The position numbers were made by a program, and so were the translations under genes. DNA of 64,000 nucleotides from Clusia tigrina (taxonomy: Eukaryota; Arthropoda; Insecta; Diptera; Clusiidae). Each line of letters begins with the position of its first letter. Position 1 is the stretch's first letter. Location: positions 2,480,001-2,544,000 of the forward strand of contig CAKKTE020000328.1 of the NCBI GenBank assembly GCA_920105625.2, in the 5' to 3' direction. Below the pieces are notes generated by a model. It did no database searches. It was given only the letters and a program-made list of their open reading frames with translations, and was not told where the DNA came from. Of the stretch, positions 34,858 through 46,993 are shown piece after piece.

Positions 34858-37674
34858 GGACTCAAGGGTAGCATAGCTTTGAGGAGATAACTTAAATTGA
34901 CAAGATGCTCGAGTACTTTACTGTTAAAAAATTTGAAGGTTTTATGACGCTCCAGTAAAAAGTTACAAGCATTTGTATTTGCAAACTTTGATAGGTGTAG
35001 GACGTACTGTATAGAAGTTAGGGCCATTTGAAGTTTTATCAGTGTTTGATTTGGGACTCAAGGGTAGCATTGCTTTGAGCGATAGCTTAAATTGACAAGA
35101 GGCTCGAGTACTTTATTGTTACAAAATTTCAAGGTTTTATGCCGCTCCAGTAAAAAGTTACAAGCATTTGTATGTCGCAAACTTTGATAGGTGTAGGACG
35201 TACTGTATAGAAGTTAGGGCCATTTGAAGTTTTATCAGTGTTTGATTTGGGACTCAAGGGTAGCATAGCTTTTAGCGATAACTTAAATTGACAAGATGCT
35301 CGAGTACTTTACTGTTAAAAAATTTCAAGGTTTTATGACGCTCCAGTAAAAGTTACATGCATTTGTATGAGGCAAACTTTGATAGGTGTAGGACGTACCG
35401 TATAGAAGTAAGGGCCATTTGAAGTTTTATCAGTGTTTGATTTGGGACTCAAGGGTAGCATTGCTTTGAGCGATAACTTAAATTGACAAGAGACTCGAGT
35501 ACTTTATTGTTACAAAATTTGAAGGTTTTATGACGCTCCAGTAAAAAGTTACAAGCATTTGTATGTTGCAAACTTTGATAGGTGTAGGACGTACCGTATA
35601 GAAGTTAGGGCCCTTTGAAGTTTTATCAGTGTTTGATTTGGGACTCAAGGGTAGCATAGCTTTGAGCGATAACTTAAATTGACAAGATGCTCGAGTACTT
35701 TACTGTTAAAAAATTTCAAGGTTTTATGACGCTCCAGTAAAAAGGTACAAGCATTTGTATATTGCAAACTTTGATAGGTCTAGGACGTACCGTATAGAAG
35801 TTAGGGCCATGTGAAGTTTCATCAGTGTTTGATTTGGGACTCAAGGGTAGCATCTTTGAGCGATAACTTAAATTGACAAGATGCTCGAGTACTTTACTGT
35901 TAAAAAATTTCAAGGTTTTATGACGCTCCAGTAAAAAGTTACAAGCATTTGTATGTTGCAAACTTTGATAGGTGTAGGACGTACCGTATAGAAGTAAGGG
36001 CCATTTGAAGTTTTATCAGTGTTTGATTTGGGATTCAAGGGTAGCATTGCTTTGAGCGATAACTTAAATTGACAAGAGACTCGAGTACTTTATTGTTACA
36101 AAATTTGAAGGTTTTATGACGCTCCAGTAAAAAGTTACAAGCATTTGTATGTTGCAAAATTTGATAGGTGCAGGTCGTACCGTATAGAAGTTTGGGCCAT
36201 TTGAAGTTTTATCAGTGTTTGATTTGGGATTCAAGGGTGCCATAGCTTTGAGAGATAGCTTAAATTGACAAGAGGCTCGAGTTCTTTATTGTTACTAAGT
36301 TTCAAGGTTTTATGACGCTCCAGTATAAAGTTACAAGCATTTGTATGTTGCAAACTATGATAGGTGTAGGACGTGCCGTATAGAAGTAAGGGCCATTTGA
36401 AGTTTTATCAGTGTTTGATTTGGGATTCAAGGGTAGCATTGCTTTGAGCGATAACTTAAATTGACAAGAGACTCGAGTACTTTATTGTAAGAAAATTTGA
36501 AGGTTTTATGACGCTCCAGTAAAAAGTTACAAGCATTTGTATGTTGCAAACTTTGATAGGTGTAGGACGTACCGTATAGAAGTAAGGGCCATTTGAAGTT
36601 TTATCAGTGTTTGATTTGGGATTCAAGGGTAGCATTGCTTTGAGCGATGGATTAAATTGACAAGCGGCTCGAGTACTTTACTGTTACAAAATTTCAAGGT
36701 TTTATGACACTCCAGTAAAAAGTTACAAGCATTTGTATGTTGCAAACTTTGATAGGTGTAGGACGTACCGTAAATAAGTTAGGGCCATTTGAAGTTTTAG
36801 CAGTGTTTGATTTGGGGACTCAAGGGTAGCATAGCTTTGAGCGATAACTTAAATTGACAAGATGCTCGAGTACTTTACTGTTAAAAAATTTCAAGGTTTT
36901 ATGACGCTCCAGTAAAAAGTTACATGCATTTGTATGAGGCAAACTTTGATAGGTGTAAGACGTACCGTATAGAAGTCAGGGCCATTTGAAGTTTTATCAG
37001 TGTTTGATTTGGGACTCAAGGGTAGCATAGCTTTGAGCGATGGCTTATATTGACAAGCGGCTCGAGTACTTTACTGTTAAAAAATTTCAAGGTTTTATGA
37101 CGCTCCAGTAAAAAGTTACAAGCATTTGTATGTTGCAAACTTTGATAGGTGTAGGACGTACTGTATAGAAGTAAGTGCCATTTGAAGTTTTATCAGTGTT
37201 TGAGTTGGGACTCAAGGGTAGCATAGCTTTGAGCGATAACTTAAATTGACAAGATGCTCGAGTACTTTACTGTTAAAAAATTTCAAGGTTTTATGACGCT
37301 CCAGTAAAAAGTTACAAGCATTTGTATTTGCAAACTTTGATAGGTGTAGGACGTACTGTATAGAAGTTAGGGCCATTTGAAGTTTTATCAGTGTTTGATT
37401 TGGGACTCAAGGGTAGCATAGCTTTGAGCGATAACTTAAATTGACAAGATGCTCGAGTACTTTACTGTTAAAAAATTTCAAGGTTTTATGACGCTCCAGT
37501 AAAAGTTACATGCATTTGTATGAGGCAAACTTTGATAGGTGTAGGACGTACCGTATAGAAGTTAGGGCCATTTGAAGTTTTATCAGTGTTTGATTTGGGA
37601 CTCAAGGGTAGCATAGCTTTGAGGAGATAACTTAAATTGACAAGATGCTCGAGTACTTTACTGTTAAAAAATTT
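34585..37674. repeat. 3.1-kb block, copy 1 of the 6,068-bp-offset duplication (copy 2 at about 40,653-43,742)
   Basis: All tags coincide at exactly 6,068 bp, for example GACAAAATG (34,703/40,771), GTATATTGC with GATAGGTC (around 35,760/41,828), GCATCTTTG, CAGGTCG with AAGTTTGGGCC, TTACTAAGTTTC and GGGGACTC (36,814/42,882). Differences are few: CCCGAG against CTCGAG, GGGCCC against GGACCC, TTATCAG against TTCTCAG, TTGTAAGAAAA against TTGTAACAAAA, ATCAGTG against ATCAGCG. The left edge is where GTATGTTGC meets GTATTTGC; the right is TTTCAAG against TTTGAAG. Confidence 0.88.
36101..37674. repeat. Nested 2,154-bp-offset duplication, copy 1 (copy 2 at 38,255-39,828)
   Basis: This 11-monomer variant of the HOR recurs next door. 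Both copies carry CAGGTCG with AAGTTTGGGCC, GGGTGCCATAGC with GAGAGATAGC, TTACTAAGTTTC, GACGTGCCG, TTGTAAGAAAA, GATGG followed by A, CGTAAATAAG, TTTTAGCAG, GGGGACTC (36,814 and 38,968), AAGTCAGGG and GCTTATATTG. Differences include CAAATTATG, TGAGATTC and GATGGAGTAAATTG in copy 2. At the TTGTAAGAAAA site this pair agrees, while the 42.5-kb copy has TTGTAACAAAA. Confidence 0.87.
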
Positions 37675-39751
37675 CAAGGTTTTATGACGCTCCAATAAAA
37701 AGTTACAAGCATTTGTATTTGCAAACTTTGATAGGTGTAGGACGTACTGTATAGAAGTTAGGGCCATTTGAAGTTTTATCAGTGTTTGATTTGGGACTCA
37801 AGGGTAGCATAGCTTTGAGCGATAACTTAAATTGACAAGATGCTCGAGTACTTTACTGTTAAAAAATTTCAAGGTTTTATGACGCTCCAGTAAAAGTTAC
37901 ATGCATTTGTATGAGGCAAACTTTGATAGGTGTAGGACGTACCGTATAGAAGTTAGGGCCATTTGAAGTTTTATCAGTGTTTGATTTGGGACTTAAGGGT
38001 AGCATAGCTTTGAGGAGATAACTTAAATTGACAAGATGCTCGAGTACTTTACTGTTAAAAAATTTCAAGGTTTTATGACGCTCCAGTAAAAGTTACATGC
38101 ATTTGTATGAGGCAAACTTTGATAGGTGTAGGACGTACTGTATAGAAGTTAGGGCCATTTGAAGTTTTATCAGTGTTTGATTTGGGACTCAAGGGTAGCA
38201 TAGCTTTGAGCGATAACTTAAATTGACAAGATGCTCGAGTACTTTACTGTTAAAAAATTTGAAGGTTTTATGACGCTCCAGTAAAAAGTTACAAGCATTT
38301 GTATGTTGCAAAATTTGATAGGTGCAGGTCGTACCGTATAGAAGTTTGGGCCATTTGAAGTTTTATCAGTGTTTGATTTGGGATTCAAGGGTGCCATAGC
38401 TTTGAGAGATAGCTTAAATTGACAAGAGGCTCGAGTTCTTTATTGTTACTAAGTTTCAAGGTTTTATGACGCTCCAGTATAAAGTTACAAGCATTTGTAT
38501 GTTGCAAATTATGATAGGTGTAGGACGTGCCGTATAGAAGTAAGGGCCATTTGAAGTTTTATCAGTGTTTGATTTGGGATTCAAGGGTAGCATTGCTTTG
38601 AGCGATAACTTAAATTGACAAGAGACTCGAGTACTTTATTGTAAGAAAATTTGAAGGTTTTATGACGCTCCAGTAAAAAGTTACAAGCATTTGTATGTTG
38701 CAAACTTTGATAGGTGTAGGACGTACCGTATAGAAGTAAGGGCCATTTGAAGTTTTATCAGTGTTTGATTTGAGATTCAAGGGTAGCATTGCTTTGAGCG
38801 ATGGAGTAAATTGACAAGCGGCTCGAGTACTTTACTGTTACAAAATTTCAAGGTTTTATGACACTCCAGTAAAAAGTTACAAGCATTTGTATGTTGCAAA
38901 CTTTGATAGGTGTAGGACGTACCGTAAATAAGTTAGGGCCATTTGAAGTTTTAGCAGTGTTTGATTTGGGGACTCAAGGGTAGCATAGCTTTGAGCGATA
39001 ACTTAAATTGACAAGATGCTCGAGTACTTTACTGTTAAAAAATTTCAAGGTTTTATGACGCTCCAGTAAAAAGTTACATGCATTTGTATGAGGCAAACTT
39101 TGATAGGTGTAGGACGTACCGTATAGAAGTCAGGGCCATTTGAAGTTTTATCAGTGTTTGATTTGGGACTCAAGGGTAGCATAGCTTTGAGCGATGGCTT
39201 ATATTGACAAGCGGCTCGAGTACTTTACTGTTAAAAAATTTCAAGGTTTTATGACGCTCCAGTAAAAAGTTACAAGCATTTGTATGTTGCAAACTTTGAT
39301 AGGTGTAGGACGTACTGTATAGAAGTAAGTGCCATTTGAAGTTTTATCAGTGTTTGAGTTGGGACTCAAGGGTAGCATAGCTTTGAGCGATAACTTAAAT
39401 TGACAAGATGCTCGAGTACTTTACTGTTAAAAAATTTCAAGGTTTTATGACGCTCCAGTAAAAAGTTACAAGCATTTGTATTTGCAAACTTTGATAGGTG
39501 TAGGACGTACTGTATAGAAGTTAGGGCCATTTGAAGTTTTATCAGTGTTTGATTTGGGACTCAAGGGTAGCATAGCTTTGAGCGATAACTTAAATTGACA
39601 AGATGCTCGAGTACTTTACTGTTAAAAAATTTCAAGGTTTTATGACGCTCCAGTAAAAGTTACATGCATTTGTATGAGGCAAACTTTGATAGGTGTAGGA
39701 CGTACCGTATAGAAGTTAGGGCCATTTGAAGTTTTATCAGTGTTTGATTTG
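37598..39751. repeat. Expanded 11-monomer HOR variant (2,154 bp, M1 to M1)
   Basis: Between M1 anchors at 37,598 and 39,752 lie eleven monomers instead of seven. After M1 come an M7 type, an M1/M7 hybrid (ACTTAAGGG with GAGGAGATAAC and AGTAAAAGTTACATGC), a fusion ending in CAGGTCG, a GGGTGCC/AGTATAAAG monomer, M4, a GATGGAGT monomer with GTAAATAAG, a GGGGACTC monomer with GTCAGGG, a GCTTATATTG monomer, M6 and M7. The GGGTGCC and GTCAGGG types resemble region B monomers, so this variant may reflect exchange between B and C repeats. Confidence 0.8.
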
Positions 39752-40925
39752 GGACTCAAGGGTAGCATAGCTTTGAGGAGATAACTTAAATTGACAAGAT
39801 GCTCGAGTACTTTACTGTTAAAAAATTTGAAGGTTTTATGACGCTCCAGTAAAAAGTTACAAGCATTTGTATTTGCAAACTTTGATAGGTGTAGGACGTA
39901 CTGTATAGAAGTTAGGGCCATTTGAAGTTTTATCAGTGTTTGATTTGGGACTCAAGGGTAGCATTGCTTTGAGCGATAGCTTAAATTGACAAGAGGCTCG
40001 AGTACTTTATTGTTACAAAATTTCAAGGTTTTATGCCGCTTCAGTAAAAAGTTACAAGCAGTTGTATGTTGCAAACTTTGATAGGTGTAGGACGTACCAT
40101 ATAGATGTTAGGGCCATTTGAAGTTTTATCAGTGTTTGATTTGGGACTCAAGGGGAGCATAGCTTTGAGCGATAGCTTAAATTTACAAGAGGCTCGAGTA
40201 CTTTATTGTTACAAAATTTCAAGGTTTTATGACGCTCCAGTATAAAGTTACAAGCATTTGTATGTTGCAAACTATGATAGGTGTAGGACGTACCGTATAG
40301 AAGTAAGGGCCATTTGAAGTTTTATCAGTGTTTGATTTGGGATTCAAGGGTAGCATTGCTTTGAGCGATAACTTAAATTGACAAGAGACTCGAGTACTTT
40401 ATTGTTACAAAATTTGAAGGTTTTATGACGCTCCAGTAAAAAGTTACAAGCATTTGTATGTTGCAAACTTTGATAGGTGTAGGACGTACCGTATAGAAGT
40501 AAGGGCCATTTGAAGTTTTATCAGTGTTTGATTTGGGATTCAAGGGTAGCATTGCTTTGAGCGATGGCTTAAATTGACAAGATGCTCGAGTACTTTACTG
40601 TTAAAAAATTTCAAGGTTTTATGACGCTCCAGTAAAAAGTTACAAGCATTTGTATTTGCAAACTTTGATAGGTGTAGGACGTACTGTATAGAAGTTAGGG
40701 CCATTTGAAGTTTTATCAGTGTTTGATTTGGGACTCAAGGGTAGCATAGCTTTGAGCGATAACTTAAATTGACAAAATGCTCGAGTACTTTACTGTTAAA
40801 AAATTTCAAGGTTTTATGACGCTCCAGTAAAAGTTACATGCATTTGTATGAGGCAAACTTTGATAGGTGTAGGACGTACCGTATAGAAGATAGGGCCATT
40901 TGAAGTTTTATCAGTGTTTGATTTG
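39752..40925. repeat. 6-monomer HOR with M5/M6 fusion (1,174 bp)
   Basis: M1, M2, M3 and M4 are followed by one monomer at about 40,535 that begins like M5 (GGATTC, GCATTGC, GATGGC) and continues like M6 (GATGCTCGAG, ACTGTTAAAAAATTTCAAG, GTATTTGC, AAGTTAGGG), then M7. The exchange lies between GATGGC and GATGCTCGAG, within roughly 20 bp. M2 carries CGCTTCAG and GCAGTTGTATG, both private. Confidence 0.85.
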
Positions 40926-43665
40926 GGACTCAAGGGTAGCATAGCTTTGAGGAGATAACTTAAATTGACAAGATGCTCGAGTACTTTACTGTTAAAAAAT
41001 TTGAAGGTTTTATGACGCTCCAGTAAAAAGTTACAAGCATTTGTATTTGCAAACTTTGATAGGTGTAGGACGTACTGTATAGAAGTTAGGGCCATTTGAA
41101 GTTTTATCAGTGTTTGATTTGGGACTCAAGGGTAGCATTGCTTTGAGCGATAGCTTAAATTGACAAGAGGCTCGAGTACTTTATTGTTACAAAATTTCAA
41201 GGTTTTATGCCGCTCCAGTAAAAAGTTACAAGCATTTGTATGTTGCAAACTTTGATAGGTGTAGGACGTACTGTATAGAAGTTAGGGCCATTTGAAGTTT
41301 TATCAGTGTTTGATTTGGGACTCAAGGGTAGCATAGCTTTTAGCGATAACTTAAATTGACAAGATGCTCGAGTACTTTACTGTTAAAAAATTTCAAGGTT
41401 TTATGACGCTCCAGTAAAAGTTACATGCATTTGTATGAGGCAAACTTTGATAGGTGTAGGACGTACCGTATAGAAGTAAGGGCCATTTGAAGTTTTATCA
41501 GTGTTTGATTTGGGACTCAAGGGTAGCATTGCTTTGAGCGATAACTTAAATTGACAAGAGACTCGAGTACTTTATTGTTACAAAATTTGAAGGTTTTATG
41601 ACGCTCCAGTAAAAAGTTACAAGCATTTGTATGTTGCAAACTTTGATAGGTGTAGGACGTACCGTATAGAAGTTAGGACCCTTTGAAGTTTTCTCAGTGT
41701 TTGATTTGGGACTCAAGGGTAGCATAGCTTTGAGCGATAACTTAAATTGACAAGATGCTCGAGTACTTTACTGTTAAAAAATTTCAAGGTTTTATGACGC
41801 TCCAGTAAAAAGGTACAAGCATTTGTATATTGCAAACTTTGATAGGTCTAGGACGTACCGTATAGAAGTTAGGGCCATGTGAAGTTTCATCAGTGTTTGA
41901 TTTGGGACTCAAGGGTAGCATCTTTGAGCGATAACTTAAATTGACAAGATGCTCGAGTACTTTACTGTTAAAAAATTTCAAGGTTTTATGACGCTCCAGT
42001 AAAAAGTTACAAGCATTTGTATGTTGCAAACTTTGATAGGTGTAGGACGTACCGTATAGAAGTAAGGGCCATTTGAAGTTTTATCAGTGTTTGATTTGGG
42101 ATTCAAGGGTAGCATTGCTTTGAGCGATAACTTAAATTGACAAGAGACTCGAGTACTTTATTGTTACAAAATTTGAAGGTTTTATGACGCTCCAGTAAAA
42201 AGTTACAAGCATTTGTATGTTGCAAAATTTGATAGGTGCAGGTCGTACCGTATAGAAGTTTGGGCCATTTGAAGTTTTATCAGTGTTTGATTTGGGATTC
42301 AAGGGTGCCATAGCTTTGAGAGATAGCTTAAATTGACAAGAGGCTCGAGTTCTTTATTGTTACTAAGTTTCAAGGTTTTATGACGCTCCAGTATAAAGTT
42401 ACAAGCATTTGTATGTTGCAAACTATGATAGGTGTAGGACGTGCCGTATAGAAGTAAGGGCCATTTGAAGTTTTATCAGTGTTTGATTTGGGATTCAAGG
42501 GTAGCATTGCTTTGAGCGATAACTTAAATTGACAAGAGACTCGAGTACTTTATTGTAACAAAATTTGAAGGTTTTATGACGCTCCAGTAAAAAGTTACAA
42601 GCATTTGTATGTTGCAAACTTTGATAGGTGTAGGACGTACCGTATAGAAGTAAGGGCCATTTGAAGTTTTATCAGTGTTTGATTTGGGATTCAAGGGTAG
42701 CATTGCTTTGAGCGATGGATTAAATTGACAAGCGGCTCGAGTACTTTACTGTTACAAAATTTCAAGGTTTTATGACACTCCAGTAAAAAGTTACAAGCAT
42801 TTGTATGTTGCAAACTTTGATAGGTGTAGGACGTACCGTAAATAAGTTAGGGCCATTTGAAGTTTTAGCAGTGTTTGATTTGGGGACTCAAGGGTAGCAT
42901 AGCTTTGAGCGATAACTTAAATTGACAAGATGCTCGAGTACTTTACTGTTAAAAAATTTCAAGGTTTTATGACGCTCCAGTAAAAAGTTACATGCATTTG
43001 TATGAGGCAAACTTTGATAGGTGTAGGACGTACCGTATAGAAGTCAGGGCCATTTGAAGTTTTATCAGTGTTTGATTTGGGACTCAAGGGTAGCATAGCT
43101 TTGAGCGATGGCTTATATTGACAAGCGGCTCGAGTACTTTACTGTTAAAAAATTTCAAGGTTTTATGACGCTCCAGTAAAAAGTTACAAGCATTTGTATG
43201 TTGCAAACTTTGATAGGTGTAGGACGTACTGTATAGAAGTAAGTGCCATTTGAAGTTTTATCAGCGTTTGAGTTGGGACTCAAGGGTAGCATAGCTTTGA
43301 GCGATAACTTAAATTGACAAGATGCTCGAGTACTTTACTGTTAAAAAATTTCAAGGTTTTATGACGCTCCAGTAAAAAGTTACAAGCATTTGTATTTGCA
43401 AACTTTGATAGGTGTAGGACGTACTGTATAGAAGTTAGGGCCATTTGAAGTTTTATTAGTGTTTGATTTGGGACTCAAGGGTAGCATAGCTTTGAGCGAT
43501 AACTTAAATTGACAAGATGCTCGAGTACTTTACTGTTAAAAAATTTCAAGGTTTTATGACGCTCCAGTAAAAGTTACATGCATTTGTATGAGGCAAACTT
43601 TGATAGGTGTAGGACGTACCGTATAGAAGTTAGGGCCATTTGAAGTTTTATCAGTGTTTGATTTG
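40926..43665. repeat. Long HOR variant (2,740 bp, 14 monomers), second copy of 34,858-37,597
   Basis: The interval from M1 at 40,926 to M1 at 43,666 is the same length and composition as 34,858-37,597. Both are inside the 6,068-bp duplication. It contains region B-like monomers: GTATATTGC with GATAGGTC, and GCATCTTTG (3-bp deletion) at about 41,917, followed by the GGGTGCC and GGGGACTC monomers, before returning to M6 and M7. Confidence 0.85.
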
Positions 43666-45035
43666 GGACTCAAGGGTAGCATAGCTTTGAGGAGATAACT
43701 TAAATTGACAAGATGCTCGAGTACTTTACTGTTAAAAAATTTGAAGGTTTTATGACGCTCCAGTAAAAAGTTACAAGCATTTGTATTTGCAAACTTCGAT
43801 AGGTGTAGGACGTACTGTATAGAAGTTAGGGCCATTTGAAGTTTTATCAGTGTTTGATTTGGGACTCAAGGGTAGCATTGCTTTGCGCGATAGCTTAAAT
43901 TGACAAGAGGCTCGAGTACTTTATTGTTACAAAATTTCAAGGTTTTATGCCGCTCCAGTAAAAAGTTACAAGCATTTGTATGTTGCAAACTTTGATAGGT
44001 GTAGGACGTACCGTATAGATGTTAGGGCCATTTGAAGTTTTATCAGTGCTTGATTTGGGACTCAAGGGTAGTATAGCTTTGAGCGATAGCTTAAATTTAC
44101 AAGAGGCTCGAGTACTTTATTGTTACAAAATTTCAAGGTTTTATGACGCTCCAGTATAAAGTTACAAGCATTTGTATGTTGCAAACTATGACAGGTGTAG
44201 GACGTACCGTATAGAAATAAGGGCCATTTGAAGTTTGATCAGTGTTTGATTTGGGATTCAAGGGTAGCATTGCTTTGAGCGATAACTTAAATTGACAAGA
44301 GACTCGAGTACTTTATTGTTACAAAATTTGAAGGTTTTATGACGCTCCAGTAAAAAGTTACAAGCATTTGTATGTTGCAAACTTTGATAGGTGTAGGACG
44401 TACCGTATAGAAGTAAGGGCCATTTGAAGTTTTATCAGTGTTTGATTTGGGATTCAAGGGTAGCATTGCTTTGAGCGATGGCTTAAATTGACAAGCGGCT
44501 CGAGTACTTTACTGTTACAAAATTTCAAGGTTTTATGACACTCCAGTAAAAAGTTACAAGCATTTGTATGTTGCAAACTTTGATAGGTGTAGGACGTACT
44601 GTATAGAAGTAAGTGCCATTTGAAGTTTTATCAGTGTTTGAGTTGGGAATCAAGGGTAGCATAGCTTTGAGCGATAACTTAAATTGACAAGATGCTCGAG
44701 TACTTTACTGTTAAAAAATTTCAAGGTTTTATGACGCTCCAATAAAAAGTTACAAGCATTTGTATTTGCAAACTTTGATAGGTGTAGGACGTACTGTATA
44801 GAAGTTAGGGCCATTTGAAGTTTTATCAGTGTTTGATTTGGGACTCAAGGGTAGCATAGCTTTGAGCGATAACTTAAATTGACAAGATGCTCGAGTACTT
44901 TACTGTTAAAAAATTTCAAGGTTTTATGACGCTCCAGTAAAAGTTACATGCATTTGTATGAGGCAAACTTTGATAGGTGTAGGACGTACCGTATAGAAGT
45001 TAGGGCCATTTGAAGTTTTATCAGTGTTTGATTTG
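43666..45035. repeat. Reference 7-monomer HOR unit (1,370 bp)
   Basis: M1 (43,666): GAGGAGATAAC, GATGCTCGAG, ACTGTTAAAAAATTTGAAG, GTATTTGC, TACTGTATAG. M2 (43,862): GATAGC, AGAGGCTCGAG, TATGCCGCTCC, AGATGTTAGGG. M3 (44,058): AAATTTACAAG, AGTATAAAG, AACTATGA. M4 (44,254): GGATTC, GAGACTCGAG, TTTGAAGG. M5 (44,450): GGATTC, GATGGC, GCGGCTCGAG, GACACTCC, GTAAGTGCC. M6 (44,646): GAGTTGGG, GATGCTCGAG, CCAATAAAAAG, GTATTTGC. M7 (44,841): GATGCTCGAG, AGTAAAAGTTACATGC, GTATGAGGC. Lengths are 196, 196, 196, 196, 196, 195 and 195, which sum to 1,370. This copy has private changes such as CTTTGCGCGATAGC in M2. Confidence 0.93.
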
Positions 45036-46405
45036 GGACTCAAGGGTAGCATAGCTTTGAGGAGATAACTTAAATTGACAAGATGCTCGAGTACTTTACT
45101 GTTAAAAAATTTGAAGGTTTTATGACGCTCCAGTAAAAAGTTACAAGCATTTGTATTTGCAAACTTTGATAGGTGTAGGACGTACTGTATAGAAGTTAGG
45201 GCCATTTGAAGTTTTATCAGTGTTTGATTTGGGACTCAAGGGTAGCATTGCTTTGAGCGATAGCTTAAATTGACGAGAGGCTCGAGTACTTTATTGTTAC
45301 AAAATTTCAAGGCTTTATGCCGCTCCAGTAAAAAGTTACAAGCATTTGTATGTTGCAAACTTTGATAGGTGTAGGACGTACCGTATAGATGTTAGGGCCA
45401 TTTGAACTTTTATCAGTGTTTAATTTGGGACTCAAGGGTAGCATAGCTTTGAGCGATAGCTTAAATTTACAAGAGGCTCGAGTACTTTATTGTTACAAAA
45501 TTTCAAGGTTTTATGACGCTCCAGTATAAAGTTACAAGCATTTGTATGTTGCAAACTATGATAGGTGTAGGACGTACCGTATAGAAGTAAGGGCCATTTG
45601 AAGTTTTATCAGTGTTTGATTTGGGATTCAAGGGTAGCATTGCTTTGAGCGATAACTTAAATTGACAAGAGACTCGAGTACTTTATTGTTACAAAATTTG
45701 AAGGTTTTATGACGCTCCAGTAAAAAGTTACAAGCATTTGTATGTTGCAAACTTTGATAGGTGTAGGACGTACCGTATAGAAGTAAGGGCCATTTGAAGT
45801 TTTATCAGTGTTTGATTTGGGATTCATGGGTAGCATTGCTTTGAGCGATGGCTTAAATTGACAAGCGGCTCGAGTACTTTACTGTTACAAAATTTCAAGG
45901 TTTTATGACACTCCAGTAAAAAGTTACAAGCATTTGTATGTTGCAAACTTTGATAGGTGTAGGACGTACTGTATAGACGTAAGTGCCATTTGAAGTTTTA
46001 TCAGTGTTTGAGTTGGGACTCAAGGGTAGCATAGCTTTGAGCGATAACTTAAATTGACAAGATGCTCGAGTACTTTACTGTTAAAAAATTTCATTGTTTT
46101 ATGACGCTCCAGTAAAAAGTTACAAGCATTTGTATTTGCAAACTTTGATAGGTGTAGGACGTACTGTATAGAAGTTAGGGCCATTTGAAGTTTTATCAGT
46201 GTTTGATTTGGGACTCAAGGGTAGCATAGCTTTGAGCGATAACTTAAATTGACAAGATGCTCGAGTACTTTACTGTTAAAAAATTTCAAGGTTTTATGAC
46301 GCTCCAGTAAAAGTTACATGCATTTGTATGAGGCAAACTTTGATAGGTGTAGGACGTACCGTATAGAAGTCAGGGCCATTTGAAGTTTTATCAGTGTTTG
46401 ATTTG
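45036..46405. repeat. 7-monomer HOR copy (1,370 bp)
   Basis: A complete M1-M7 series directly after the reference unit. Private changes include TTGACGAGAGG and AAGGCTTTATGCC in M2, the GAACTTTTATCAGTGTTTAATTT junction after M2, GGATTCATGGG and AGACGTAAGTG in M5, and TTTCATTG in M6. The GGCTTTATGCC and GAACTTTTATC marks are the same ones that dominate the 3/6-monomer HOR at 47-51 kb. Confidence 0.9.
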
Positions 46406-46993
46406 GGACTCAAGGGTAGCATAGCTTTGAGGAGATAACTTAAATTGACAAGATGCTCGAGTACTTTACTGTTAAAAAATTTGAAGGTTTTATGACGCTC
46501 CAGTAAAAAGTTACAAGCATTTGTATTTGCCAACTTTGATAGGTGTAGGACGTACTGTATAGAAGTTAGGGCCATTTGAAGTTTTATCAGTGTTTGATTT
46601 GGGACTCAAGGGTAGCATTGCTTTGAGCGATAGCTTAAATTGACAAGAGGCTCGAGTACTTTATTGTTACAAAATTTCAAGGTTTTATGCCGCTCCAGTA
46701 AAAAGTTACAAGCATTTGTATGTTGCAAACTTTGATAGGTGTAGGACGTACCGTATAGATGTTAGGGCCCTTTGAAGTTTTATCAGTGTTTGATTTGGGA
46801 CTCAAGGGTAGCATAGCTTTTAGCGATAGCTTAAATTTACAAGAGGCTCGAGTACTTTATTGTTACAAAATTTCAAGGTTTTATGACGCTCCAGTATAAA
46901 GTTACAAGCATTTGTATGTTGCAAACTATGATAGGTGTAGGACGTACCGTATAGAAGTAAGGACCATTTGAAGTTTTATCAGTGTTTGATTTG

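Noticed and set aside
43790..43810. Possible CENP-B box around CTTCGATAGG
   Set aside because: The required A and CGGG spacing of the CENP-B consensus is absent, and the TTCG is a private change of a few M1 monomers.
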